Of a stretch of 64,000 bases of DNA, positions 21,557-32,822 are shown piece by piece. Below the pieces are notes generated by a model, which had not been told where the DNA came from, ran no database searches, and saw only the letters and a list, made by a program, of their open reading frames with translations. The DNA is from Chalara sp. BL73. Its lineage: Eukaryota > Ascomycota > Leotiomycetes > Helotiales. The stretch lies in the NCBI GenBank assembly GCA_918026815.1, contig CAKJVC010000012.1:1612001-1676000 (forward strand), in the 5' to 3' direction. The number at the start of each line of letters is the position of its first letter. Position 1 is the stretch's first letter. The position numbers and the translations under genes are program-made.

Positions 21557-24500
21557 TTAGGTGCTTTTTCCCGACACCGTCTCTTGGAGCTGTAGCGTTT
21601 TCCGGTATATAGCTTTAGCTTTTGCGTGCTTGCCTTGGATGCGAAGTAATTTCGCGAGGTTCATCATGCTTATAAGCGTGTTTAGGTGCTTTTTCCCGAG
21701 CACTTTTTTCTGGAGCCGTAGCATTTTCCGGTATATCGCTTTAGCCACTGCGTGCTTGCCCTGGATGCGAAGTAATTTCGCGAGGTTCATCATGCTTATA
21801 AACGTGGCTGGGTGCTTCTTCCCAAGCACTTTTCCTTGGAGCTGCAGTATTTGTCGGTGCATCGCTTCGGCCGCTGCATACTTGCCCTGGCGGCCAAGCG
21901 ATAATGCGAGATTGTTCATGCTTCCGAGCGTATTATGGTGTCTTTTCCCGAGCACCGTTTTTTGGAGCTGTAGCGTCTGCCGGTGTATCGCTTCGGCCTC
22001 TGCATACTTGCCTTGGCTGTCAAGCGATATTGCGAAGCTCACCATGCTTTTAAGCGTGTCTGGGTGTTCTTTCCCGAGCACCGTTTCTTGGAGCGGTAGC
22101 GTTTGCCGGAGTATCGCTTCGGCTTCTGCGTGCTTGCCTTGGCGGCCAAGCGATAATGCGAGGTTCATCATGCTTCCAAGCGTGTCTGGGTGTTTTTTCC
22201 CGAGCACTGTCTCTTGGAGTTGCAGCGTTTCTCGGTATAGAGCTTCTGCATCTGCATGCTTGCCCTGGTTGCCAAGCGAAAATGCGAGGCCCATTATGCT
22301 CATAAGCGTGTCTGGGTGTGTTTTCCCGAGCACCGCCTCTTGGAGCTGTAGTGTCTGCCGGTGTATCGTTTCGGCCACTGCATACTTGCCCTGGCGGCCA
22401 AGCGATAATGCGAAGTTGTTCATGCTTCCGAGCATGTCTGGGTGTCTTTTCCCGAGCACCGCCTCTTGGAGCCGTAGCGTTTGCCGGTGTATCGTTTCAG
22501 TCTCTGCATACTTGCCCTGGTTGTCAAGCGATAAAGCGAGGCCTACCATGCTCACAAGCGTGTCTGGGTGTTCTTTCCCGAGCACTGTTTCTTTAAGCTG
22601 TAGCGTTTGCCGGTATATCGCTTCGGCCTTTGCATACTTGCCCTGGCTGCCAAGCGATGATGCGAGGTTGTTCATGCTCATAAGCGTGTCTGGGTGTTCT
22701 TTCCCGAGCACCGTCTTTTGGAGCTGTAATGTTTGCTGGTGTATTGCTTCGGCTTCTGCGTACTTACCTTGGCTACCAAGCGATGCTGCGAGGTTGTTCA
22801 TGCTTCCGAGCATGTCTGGGTGTCTTTTCCCTAGCACCGTTTCCTTGAGCTGTAGCGTTTGCCGATATATTGCTTCGGCTTCTGCATACTGGCCTTTAAT
22901 TTGGGAACACCATCCTAACTTGTGTAACAACCTCCCCAGCAGCTCTTTTGTCTCTTTTGTTTTACTATGGCCAGTATTGAAATTAGCAATAATATTCTGC
23001 GCGTGAGGAAAATACATTATCCATATAGCTCTATTCTCATGCTGAGGCCATGGGAAAACACTCGTGATCTGACTTAAGGTTTTTTGGTTCAAACTTCTCC
23101 ATTCGTTTTTAAGCTTTAACCAATTCTGCATCGCTGTATGAACTAGTCGATGCATATCATATGACCTCCTACTAACGCGTTCTTTTATTAACCCAAAAGA
23201 TTTCAAGGTTCCAAGTGCTTCTTCTTTGTCGAATTCAGAAGCTGAAGGCAACAAGTCCCGGGGAATATCTTGCTCTTTAATACAAGATATAAAAGCCATG
23301 TAGTCCGCTGCTAAAGGATCTCGGTCCTGGATTTGTTGAAAAGAAATAAGCCAGGTTGTAGCCACTGGATTTTTCATATCCGGATATCTTCTTACGTCCT
23401 CAAAGTCTTTGCTTAACAGCTTGATAACATTATCGCTGCTTTCGTTATAAATTCTGAGATACTTGGCGATAGTGCTAACTTTGGCATTTAAGTATGCGGC
23501 TGCTTGCATTATTGCGAGTGGAAGGTTAACGAGCAACTCTAAAAGCTTTACAGTACCGCCATGGTCATTAAGGAGCCGTTTGTTTTGAAGACTTCTTTGA
23601 AGAAGCTCTCTGGATTCTTTGTCATCCATTTCGTCTATATCAATAACATTTGGGCCAGCGTATCTCGTGGCAGCTTCACGATCCCGAGTTGTAAAAAGAA
23701 TCGCGCCAAAAGTACTAGTAGGGAGATACTCAGATAATCCACTGGATCCACTGTCATTGTTGTTGTAACAAAATATTCCGAAGTCATCCGCGTTATCTAC
23801 AATCATAAGCCATTTCCCTGTGCTTTCTTGGGATAGCTTAGTCTTGACTAATTTTTTCACGTCTGCTTCGTCGTCCTCAAGCCCGGGTATCTTAAGCTGC
23901 AGTCCAATATCGCGATACGCGTTTTCGAAACTTGCTATATCACTAGCCCGGACCCAAAATACAGAACATGCCGGAGAAATCAACTGGAGCTGAAAAGCGC
24001 ACTCCAAGGCAATTTGGGTCTTTCCAATTCCACCAAGGCCTACTAAAGCTACACGTTGACAGTTTTCCTCGGTATCCTCGGTGTGTAGAATTGTAATTAG
24101 CCGATTTAAATGAGACTGGCGGCCAACAAAATCCTTATTGCGACCAAAAGGGAGTACCTTAAGTGGCTTGACAATGGCTGATTTGAGTTAGCTATAATCA
24201 CCAGAGCTAAATCACGAAATCATAGCTTGACTATCTCACATCGTCAAAAGGATCAAGAAAATAGTGACACCACTCTTTCAATTAGAGGAAATAATCTTGC
24301 AAACACGAGTCATGCTAAAGTGAGACTGATATTCAGTAAAAGTCATCTACTCACAACGCATATTGACCACTTCTTGTTCATCGATGAACCCAAGAAGCAG
24401 CCTAGCAAATGCCGCAGCCGTGGCCGCAGCATAGGGCTGCCATATTTTGTTTTTGTGCGAATCCGCATAGTCACAAATGCCCCTAATCACAAGACACTGA

Positions 24501-25300
24501 AAACTGTCCATCAATCCGGCTGCTTCCATCTCGAAACAAATTACGTTTTCCTTCTTGGCTATCTTGTCTCGAGTAGTACCATGCTTCATCACTTCGTTCC
24601 CAGATGCAATGTTCCCATAGTGGATCCTGGGACTAGGGTTTTCGCGGGCTAGTCTTTGCACAATTAACGTAGGGTCGCAGTTATTACACGTCTCGTCACC
24701 TTCGTGGTCATAGGTAGCTTTAAACAGCTGATCGTGATTTTCCCCTTGATATCGATATGTCTGGCCCATTCGCGGCTTATTCTGAACCATCAAAGAAAGG
24801 GACTCTTCTAGATTAACACCGTCTGTAATATCAAACGTTTTCAATTCTTGCAATGCGTGCAGTAACACCGGTGGTGGTTTATCCAAGGAACCAGTCCGCC
24901 GAAATTTTCCATCTTTTTCCATCTTTCCAAAGTCCCATTGTACAACACCACCATGAGTGCCAGTAGGTTGACTAACAACAACGTCTCCAAGACGGATATC
25001 GCTTTTCTTGCTCCAAACCCCTCCTCCAATGCCTACCATAAGACCAAACTTGATTGGAAAGCCGCGTCGCATATTGTTCGCGACAATAGCAGCAGGACCA
25101 TTCCCTATTAAGCCGGCTGGAAGGCAAGCAATAACGACATTGTGCACCCCAATTCTACCTAGTGTGTATTCGTTGTCGTCGCCGTTTTCCTTCTTTAATT
25201 TAGAATGAGTTTCATCTAGCATAGCCACCATAGCAGCTTTTTCAATTGCTAAGGCGCATATAACTCCGATTTGGTAGTCTGCGTGTGTTCGAGAAGGCGC
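21557..25300 (-). CDS. NLR-like receptor: nucleoside-phosphorylase-like, NB-ARC, TPR
   Basis: Model: complement(join(21557..24177, 24355..about 25300)); the 177-nt intron starts GTGAGT and ends CTAACTCAAATCAG and joins the frames cleanly. Exon 1 is a PNP/UDP phosphorylase-type domain: IGVICALAIEKAA, TLGRIGVHNVVIACLPAG, GLMVGIGGGV, RLGDVVVSQP, NVICFEMEAAGL and VIRGICDYADSHKN. Exon 2 has DFVGR, P-loop GLGGIGKTQIALE, KWLMIVDNADD (Walker B) and ILFTTRD, a winged-helix-like stretch, then 10 full TPR units of 42 residues (GKYAEAEAIHRQTLQLQ..VLGKEHPDTL..MNNLALSLG.Q) and a partial one. No in-frame ATG lies upstream of IGVICALA before a TAA at 25376-25378, so a small first exon is missing from the model. 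In fungi this architecture is linked to non-self recognition; the phosphorylase-like domain may act on nucleosides as effector. Confidence 0.85.
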
Positions 25301-25829
25301 TTCTGAGACTAGAGTCCGTGCAGAAACATGGCGTTGCGCAGCTTCTCCGGCAGCTTCATCCTGTATCCACTCTTTTTAGTCTCGGTTCCCCAGGAGACTG
25401 AGAATTACATTATACATACTGGAGAATTCATCTTAATCTTGGTCGCAGAAGCAGTGTCAGGCTGACATTCGTGCTAAGCATGACAAGGCTGTCGCCGATG
25501 CAACGAAGGTTATTAGCGGTGATCAGATTTGGTCGAATGTGCGGCGCTCATCCAAGCTTTAGGGCTGTAATTCAAGGCGTTAGACCAATGTCTTATCCAG
25601 TGTGTTCAATTCTGTTTGTGAAATCTGATTACAGCAACCAGCTGCTTGGGCGGCAAGCGCACAGACCAGTCGTGCCTAGAGCCCCAGACATTGTCAGCCT
25701 CGTGCAATAACTTGACTATCCGTAGAACTTTGGCTAGTTTAAGGCTTGATAACTGCTAATAGTATATACCCAAAGAAGGAAGTCGCAAGATAAAAAAAAC
25801 CAAACAAGGAAAAACTCTGGGTCGAAGAT
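25301..25829. other. Upstream region of the TPR receptor
   Basis: Should contain its missing first exon and promoter. I could not fix the first exon by eye. No other gene seen. Confidence 0.4.
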
Positions 25830-26286
25830 TCATCTTGTGGACCGTGGCCACGTGATTCTTGAGTGTGTAACATTATTGAAAACTAAACCCTCAGCCTTGC
25901 ATATAGGGTGGTTGCAGATGATCCACTGTTCTGCCGGCCTTGCACAAATGAACATTCTCAACATGATCCCACACCTGCGAAACGCGACTAAAGGCGCGGG
26001 TTCGTTGCTTGTACGGAAGGCGCTCGTTTCTGACGCAGAGAATACATTGGGTCCTTTTACAGACGACAGGAAATTCACCAGGCGGTAGGAAGGGCTCGGA
26101 AGCAGGAGATTCTCTTTTGACCAGATCCTTAAAGGCTGGAGATTTTAAGATACGGTACCGCGTATAGCGAGAGCATGATTCAGAGCAGGATTGGAGAAAT
26201 ACAGAGTAGGTTAGGATAAAAGAATTGGAAGAGTGCATGTGGGTAAGTGGTACCTTGGAGCACAACCGGACGGGGTGCACAGCCAC
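25830..26286 (-). pseudogene. C-terminal end of a DUF3435-like gene, two frameshifts
   Basis: Minus-strand frames give VVCKRTQCILCVRNERL, then SRVSQVWDHVENVHL, and after a frame change WIICNHPICKAEGLVF. The following bases read VTH, a two-base remnant, then KNHVATVHKM, the expected HFKNHVA.VH zinc-finger end with one base lost. This order (TQCiFC, dHVE.VHL, C.HP.C, HFKNH) is what I know from the C-terminus of fungal FluG-domain/DUF3435 proteins. Some DUF3435 proteins are the tyrosine recombinases (captains) of Starship elements. Only this end is present, so no recombinase core can be examined. Confidence 0.5.
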
Positions 26287-26386
26287 AAGGGTCCGGAAAC
26301 GGACCCGCCTAAAATAGTTAACTAAGAAATTTTAGTGACGCTCAATTCGCCTTCTACTGTACAAGGTGCTCATAACCTATAATCTC

Positions 26387-26530
26387 CTATATAGGCTTTG
26401 ACCCCTCCCTAAAACCAAGAATAGATATCCTCCCCGACGAGTGTCCTAATACCATGGCTTTATTCCAGACAGCCTCACAAGTCGTTCGATTGTAACGACG
26501 CAAGGAATCACCGGCCTCCGGCCAAATGAG
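26387..26530 (-). pseudogene. Extreme C-terminus of a NACHT-WD40 receptor
   Basis: The minus-strand frame reads RRYNRTTCEAVWNKAMVLGH then SSGRISILGF. This parallels the end of the larger WD40 pseudogene (YRATCWVFHPNILVLGHTSG, then HVTFVGC) and is the typical closing segment of fungal NACHT-WD40 proteins. No WD repeats precede it; a separate small deleted copy. Confidence 0.55.
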
Positions 26531-27083
26531 GTACCTTGGTCTCCGGGTCGGCGCCCTTCTCCAGCAGCAGCTTTGGAGGGTGGCAGGGACTTTCAGACCA
26601 GGAGGTTGGTCGTGCAACATCAGAACCTGACGGCTTTGTTTGCGGCGGCGAACGGAGGCTGCCAGTTGTGCAAGACGATATGGGGCCGTCGCTTCAAGGA
26701 GAACGGCGCGGCCACGGCCAAAGATATCCGGATCGAGTTCTGCCGGAACGCGGCAGAAGAGGCATCTTGGGATGGTAGGCGTCCGGGCGATGCCCGGCGG
26801 CAGGAGAGATGGCCAAATCTCCTAGCGGTATGGAGTTTGGCATGGTTTTGAGGAATTGCTGGCTGGGCAATGATGGCGAAGCAATGAAGGATAATACATC
26901 ACATTATTACAGGAAGACAGGGCCGTAGGAAAGTGAGCAAATGTGATCACCATCATGAGGCTATTTCATAAGTTGAATTGCTATAGATGATCTACGAATA
27001 AACTATTAGTCCGTACGCCGCATTAGCATACTTCTCCTAGTAGGCTTCAGGCATGTGCTTGAGATCAGTTTATTAAATAAGTC
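26531..27083. other. Interval with a weak plus-strand frame
   Basis: A frame at about 26573-26770 reads ALFAAANGGCQLCKTIW, faintly like the N-terminal part of HET proteins, but there is no further support. Otherwise nothing seen. Confidence 0.3.
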
Positions 27084-29741
27084 CTAGCGACATCCCACAA
27101 ATGTAACATGGCCAGAGGTATGCCCCAAGACGAGGATATTGGGATGAAATACCCAACATGTCGCTCGATAATCAAAAGGAAGATAAAGGAATTTTTGCGT
27201 TTCTGAATGAGTCCAATTTCCTTTAACAGACATTTTACTCATAGTTTGCAACTGCAAGGGGAACACGCCAGCCTTCAGAGGCTCAATAATCAATAATCCT
27301 CTGTCTGTCTCCAGATACGGTTCCGTTTTAGCATAAGATAGCTTCATAAGCACTGTTTCAACTTGGAGGATGTGTAGTAAATCTCCCTTGGCTGAATTCC
27401 AGAGCCTGACTGTCTTATCCCCAGATGCGGATACTATTTTGCCACCGTCCGGCGAGAATGCCACGCGAAGAACTCAGACGAACAATCAAGGGTCTTTGAG
27501 TCTCTGCTGTCTAGATCCCAGATCCTGGCGGTTCCATCTAAGAATGCAGATGCCAGCTTCTTGTTGTCCGGCGAGAATTTCATGGCGGAAATATATTGCT
27601 CGTGGCCGTCAAGATACACCGGATCTGCAGAACCTGTAGTCAAGTCCCAGACAGAAATGGTTCTACTGTGTATCGTCGCCACCCGCTTATTGTCTGAGGA
27701 GAATGCCACCGCTTCAAACCACCCTTGTCCACCGAAGAGCGTCTGAAGCAGAGTTCCTGTGGCCAAATCCCAAATAATGACCGATCCATTCTCGGATACG
27801 GATGCCACGAGCTTACCGTCTGGCGAGCATAGCACAACGGAGACGTTCTCTAAGTGTTCCCCAAGCATTTGTGATGAAGTCACCTCCGTCAAGTCCCAAA
27901 GTCTAACCGTGCTATCGCCAGAGACGGACGCCGCTAACTTGCCATCTGGCGAGAATACTACGGCGCTGACCCAGCTTGTATGACCCTCGAGTGTTCGTAG
28001 TAAAGCCCCTGAAGCCGAGTCCCAGAGCTTGATAGTTCGGTCACTAGATCCAGACGCAACAAGCTTGTCGTCCGGCGAGAATACCGCAGAGGAGACGGAA
28101 CTTGCATGGCCCTTGAGCGTCTTTGGAGTTTTCGTGGCAGGTTCCCATAGCCTAACCGTACAGTCGCGGGATGCGGATGCCACTAGTTTGCTGTCCGACG
28201 AGAATGCTACAGTCCAAACACAGTCTGAATGCTGGAACGCCTCTGTATCTCCAGTATCCAAGTTCCACACTCTAACCGTCTTATCAATAGACGCGGAGGC
28301 CAGCAGCTTCTTATCTGGCGAAAATGCCACAGCCGTAACCGCTTCCTTATGGCCCTCAAGCTTTTTCTTTAAATCTCCCGTAGCCGGGTACTAGATCCTA
28401 ACCACGTAGTCTGAGAATCTGCCTCCAGACGCGAGCAGTGTACTGTCCGATGAAAATGCCAGCGGCTTGACGAAGTCCGGATGGTTGAGCGTCTTCAGAT
28501 CTCCCTTGTCCAAGTTCCAGACTCTGGCGGTCTTGTCCCAGGATGCAGAAGCCACTAGCTTGCTATCCGGCGAAAAAACCACAGTGGTCACTTCCATAGT
28601 ATGCCCTTCAACTATCTCCTTCAGAGCCCCTGTGGCGCAGTCCTATACTTTGACTGCGCTACTGCATGCAGACGCTACCAGCTTGCCGTTTCGAGAGAGC
28701 GCTATCGAACTGCATTTAAGCCTGTGCAGCAGAGCTCCCGTAGCTGAATCCTAGAACTTGATTGTATTATCATCAGATGCGGACGCCACCAACTTTCCGT
28801 CCGTAGAGAATGCTACGGACATGGTCCTATCTGAATGGCCCTCAAGTGTTTGCAAACAAAGGCACCAATCTTCTGGCACTTTTGGTAGCATATTGACCGG
28901 GGAAGGCATTTCATTCTTGAACGTATCTCGAATTATGCTATGCTCTGGCGCGAAAACGAGAGCGGAACAATACACTTGAAGGGGGGCCTCTTCAATCATT
29001 GATCGATGACATAACACGAATAGCTTGGCGTTGTGAATAAACGCATACAGACGGGGGCTTTGTTCGACTTTTGCCTGTTAGTCAAATCTTTATAAGTACG
29101 CTGCCAAGTTCTTTACTCCAACGGCAAATTGAAATTATTGCTAAAACACCATCCGAAGTCTTCTTCATCCAGCTGAAGGCTTCAAGCCAATGAAGCAAAT
29201 GCTCCTGCAGGAATCTATGAACTTCGCCATCGTCCTGGAGTAAAGTGTCGCTCTTCAGAAGATGCTCAACCCAGTATATGTTCGCATACTGAAAGAAAGC
29301 TGGGAGGTGTGACCATAGACAGCTTCTATCCACTTCGTTCGTGAGCGTACCAGGCGTCCATAGATTGCAAATATCTCTCCTAAGGTTGTCAGACAGGAAA
29401 TCTATGCAGAACTTAAATAGAAGGCCGTGGAACAGTCCCTCCTCTATCCAGAAGAGTGGATCTTCACATGTCTGCTTGTCGTGGAGAAGGCCGCGAAAGA
29501 AAGGGGATAAGAGGCGAATTGGCGAATCTACAATGTCAGGGACATCGGTAATCGAATTCAAATGAAGTAGTCTTAGACGAATAGTCTCCGGGTCAATGCG
29601 TAGTAAGTTTGCAAGTGCATAGTTCAAGGTCCAGCTGTATGACGCATCCAGAACCGAAGCTGACTGCGCAAAAGCTGAGCTGTTAGGGTTATCACCAGCC
29701 AGGTGTTCCGTCCGGCAGCGAGGATGGACCAGAGTTGACAT
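27084..29741 (-). pseudogene. NACHT-WD40 receptor, N-terminus lost, Trp-to-stop mutated
   Basis: 29082-29741 encodes the region that follows NACHT in fungal NWD proteins (PIRLLSPFFRGLLHDKQTC, NEVDRSCLWSHLPAFFQYAN, HLLHWLEAFSWMKKTSDG). After a frame change near 29080, AFIHNAKLF.LCHRS and APLQVYCSALVFAPE lead into about 12 WD repeats down to 27434; the closing segment follows in another frame (27084-27464). Within the repeats three in-frame TAG codons (28751-28753, 28643-28645, 28391-28393) each replace the Trp of the repeat motif, as in IKF-stop-DSATG. A one-base shift lies near 27475. No P-loop or effector domain remains upstream. Clearly non-functional. Confidence 0.85.
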
Positions 29742-31012
29742 AACGTATATCTTCGTTTCAGAGATTTATGTAAGAATAAAAGAAAAGTAGATTGGGAAGA
29801 ACTGGTACTGGGCTGAGGGACGTAATCCAGAGTCAGTGGAGTCGGCGCCTAGATGTAATAGTCAGCCAACTGGCGGCTCTCAAAAATAGAGGAAGTTTGT
29901 GTGGTCGCACGAGGCGGCGGGTGGGGGCAGGATTGGCCGATCACAGCACCATTTCCGATCGTCTGGTAAGGCGAGGAAGGCTGAGGCGCGAGATGTTGGC
30001 GACTCTATGGCTCACAGCCCTGAGAGACCGAGGAGGACCGTGGCGGAGTGGGGGTGAGCAATGCAGAAGTACAGAGTTGTAACATTTTCATTTCAAAATT
30101 CGAAAGTTATATTGTACGCGTTGCAATAGAAAACGCGAAGTGCGTTTTATTGGCATGGCTTAATTTATGCTTGGCATATGCCAGGGTGAGATTTCTACCC
30201 TAGCTAAGCTCTTAAAGCTATAATTTCTACCCTGGCCCAACTGTAACCCCTACCATACCAGTGGCCTATCCTCTGGCGTCCTTTCTTCGGTTTCGGAGCC
30301 CATGTAGCTTTGCTATGCATCCCCCGCTGAGACGTGTAAAAAAAAATTTAACTCTCAAGAATCAATCACTCAAAAATACAATAGGCACTCACGTCAGGAA
30401 CGTGGTGGTGCCCCGTATTCGAGTGAACCTCACAGTATTTCATGTTCTAATTATCACATTCATTGCTGCCTCTCCATCTGCATCATCGCGGTAAGTTAGC
30501 ATGAGCGACTGCGCCAGCGAAGCTCTCTGTGGGGTGCTGGAGTAGTGTGGCACAAATCAACTGCAATTTGATACAAGACTAAATCTCTACCCTCTCTACT
30601 ACGTCCCGAGTCTCCTACTTATACCCTCCGTGCCCCTAGCGACTCCACACATACCCCCACATGTCGAACATCAGGGCCTTTACTGAGCCTCTCTTTGCCT
30701 TTAGCACCTGACATCCTGGCACCTGACACTCTCGCAGAGAGCTTTCTGCCTGGAGAGCCTTGAATGTTCGGTGCCATATCAAAACGTAATAATGTCCCTG
30801 TCTCTTTAGTTGCATCATCGGGCATGCCAGACGACGCTCAATAAAAGAGAAAGACCAAGACCAACAGTGGCCGGAAGAGAAAGCCATCTTCAATTTTTTG
30901 CTACACATGTCTGATCTTGGAAAACATGTGCGAATTAAGTATAATGTTAACGATTCTACCGAAAACGAATTTTTTTGGAATTGAACAACGAACCGAATAA
31001 ACCAGCTCTCCC
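29742..31012. other. Intergenic, no gene seen
   Basis: No supported coding frame on either strand. The truncated 5' edge of the WD40 pseudogene lies at its left end. Confidence 0.45.
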
Positions 31013-31183
31013 TGTCGGAATACCTATCACGTAGCAAAAGGTGTAGTAGCTGTGACTACGTTCTTGCTGGTGTGATTCTGGTATTCCTTGATTGTATTGA
31101 ATAAGGTTCTAAGCTACGGTATCGCGAGGTTGTAGGTCCTGAAAAGGACCCATAACTACGCGTTCACGTGATTCTATTTTACA
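31013..31183 (+). repeat. TGTCGGAAT-family solo LTR
   Basis: 171 bp starting TGTCGGAATACC and ending TCTATTTTACA, with palindrome GTAGGTCCTGAAAAGGACC. It directly abuts the Fot1-like element. No TSD seen. Confidence 0.7.
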
Positions 31184-32127
31184 CGTAAGTAGGCCAAGGA
31201 ACTAACGTACTTGATCAGTTAGCTGGCCATGTCATCATCCTGGCCACAATCCCCGCAACCACCACTTTTTTTCAATTTTGATTTACAATTGCTCAACATC
31301 CAACCTTACAAATGGCTAATACAGAAGGGAGAATCCTTTTAGGCATTCAGGCCTATCGACTGGGCCGATTTTCAAGCTTACGGGCCGCCGCGTCTGCGTA
31401 CGGCGCGCCACGATCGACAATGACGTTTCGACTGAAAGTGTTGGTTCCGTAGGATACCTATCACGTAGCAAAAGGCGTAGTAGCTATTGACTACGCTCTT
31501 GCTGGTGTGATTATGGTTCCTTGTGATTGATTGTTCTCCTAAGATTCTACTCCACGGCTATGGAAGTGTGCGGGCATGCCCCGCATGTCACGTGCCGACA
31601 TGGATGGCGTACCGACAGAAAGGGTGCTCGCAAAGTCTAGTATTCCTTCTGCTAACCGCAAACTTACTTCAACGAAGGAAACAACACTTATTAATTGGAT
31701 ATTGGATATAGATACGCGGGGAATGCTCTTAACACAACTATTAGTACGTGATGCGGCCAATCTATTGCTTGCGGATCGAGCAACGCGCGACGCGTCTGCG
31801 CAGCCAACTGTAGGCAAACGCTGGGTTTCACGGTTTATAAATCTACATCTACAGCTTAAATTGAAGTACAATCGAAAGTATGATTATCAGCGAGCAAAAT
31901 GCGAAGATCCTGAAGTGATTCAAGGCTGGTTTCGACTCGTACGAAATACAATTGAGAAATATGGAATTGCGGAGGATGACATTTATAACTTCGACGAAAC
32001 GAGGTTTCAAATGGGTGTAATATCTACCTTAAAGTAGTTACAGCTACAGACTCTCGTACGGTATCTGTACAGCCTGGAAATCGCGAATAGGTTACTGTAA
32101 TAGAGTCGATTCAATTTACAGGCTTTG
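31184..32127 (+). pseudogene. Fot1/pogo-type transposase, broken
   Basis: From ATG 31313: ANTEGRILLGIQAYRLGRFS and SLRAAASAYGAPRSTMTFRL (pipsqueak-type HTH of pogo transposases), interrupted at 31439-31554 by an LTR. After it: RKLTSTKETTLINWILDID (CENP-B-type HTH), GKRWVSRFINLHLQLKLKY, and NFDETRFQMGVIST (first DDE Asp). Then a frameshift, VVTATDSRTVSVQPGNRE, TAG at 32098-32100 where Trp is expected, and VTVIESIQFTGF; the rest is lost at the next LTR. Fot1 elements move by cut-and-paste into TA sites. Dead copy. Confidence 0.8.
31439..31554 (+). repeat. LTR piece inside the Fot1 transposase
   Basis: Starts TGTTGGTTCCGTAGGATACC and contains ATCACGTAGCAAAAGGCGTA, shared with the TGTCGGAAT family; ends ..GATTCTACTCCA. 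Shorter than the other copies; no clear TSD. Confidence 0.6.
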
Positions 32128-32436
32128 TGTAACAATCGGTATGCCCAGGGGGCACGGCACGGAAGTCATGATACAGGAGCAAGGGGTGATGATCAGGGTA
32201 TGAGGGGTTTCAGATCCGATACGGGGGAGAGTCGGAGTCGCCTATATAAAGGCCTGTTCTTATTCTCTACAGTTGCTCCTCATGTTTTTGTATCCTTAGT
32301 ACTTTAGACCTATAAGGCAATCACGATCAGCCTATTGTACGCACTCCCATATGCCTCTATTCTAGCCCGTGATTCCTTGCGTCGTTACACTTACCTGTTA
32401 TCTTGCAATCCCTCCTGTTACCCTCTATTTGTTACA
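32128..32436 (+). repeat. Solo LTR TGTAACAA..TTGTTACA
   Basis: About 309 bp with inverted ends, containing CCTATATAAAGGC. Its 3' end matches 20250-20308. A 10-bp direct repeat GCTTTGTGTA overlaps its left end (32122-32131 approximately) and recurs at 32441-32450. Confidence 0.65.
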
Positions 32437-32446
32437 GAAAGCTTTG

Positions 32447-32640
32447 TGTAGGAAGTAGGGGTTTACGGATCCACATACGACCCACCAGGTCACGTGGTCC
32501 ACACAACCCCCATTTTGTAGAATCTAGAGTAGAACCTAAGACAACAACAATCATTACCATATCCATCAAGAGCAAGAGCGTGGCCTACAAAGTAGAGCTG
32601 CGCCTTTTGCCCCGTGGAAGGTAAGCCCGTGATACCAACA
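32447..32640 (-). repeat. Solo LTR with TSD CTTTG
   Basis: On the minus strand it starts TGTTGGTATCACGGG. CTTTG occurs at 32442-32446 and again at 32641-32645. The inner part (GCAAGAGCGTGGCC, CGCCTTTTGCC) is distantly like the TGTCGGAAT family. Confidence 0.65.
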
Positions 32641-32822
32641 CTTTGTTTTTTAAATAAATAAAACTACAAAACATATATGAAAATATATTTAAATAATTTG
32701 TTTTAATTAACTTTATTATATTTAAATAAACCAAGTTTGATTTTTTTTGCGTTGTGATTTAATCTAAGTATTGTACTGTAAAGTTGCGCGGAATGCAACT
32801 TCAAATTTTTCACCAAGTTCCG

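Noticed and set aside
21561..23006. 481-aa open frame opposite the TPR repeats (and a 92-aa one in a third frame)
   Set aside because: It arises because the 126-bp repeat unit has no stops on the opposite strand; the Cys/Trp-rich periodic sequence is a mirror of the TPR units.
26536..26851. Plus-strand frame with GCQLC, possible HET N-terminus
   Set aside because: Only one short motif fits; no HET blocks follow.
27561..28754. Plus-strand Ser/Thr-rich frames opposite the WD40 repeats
   Set aside because: Periodic shadows of the WD40 coding frame.
29082..29110. Intron that would rescue the frame between the post-NACHT region and the WD repeats
   Set aside because: A GTAAAG..CTAACAG candidate exists but gives the wrong phase; with three later stops, a pseudogene is the simpler reading.
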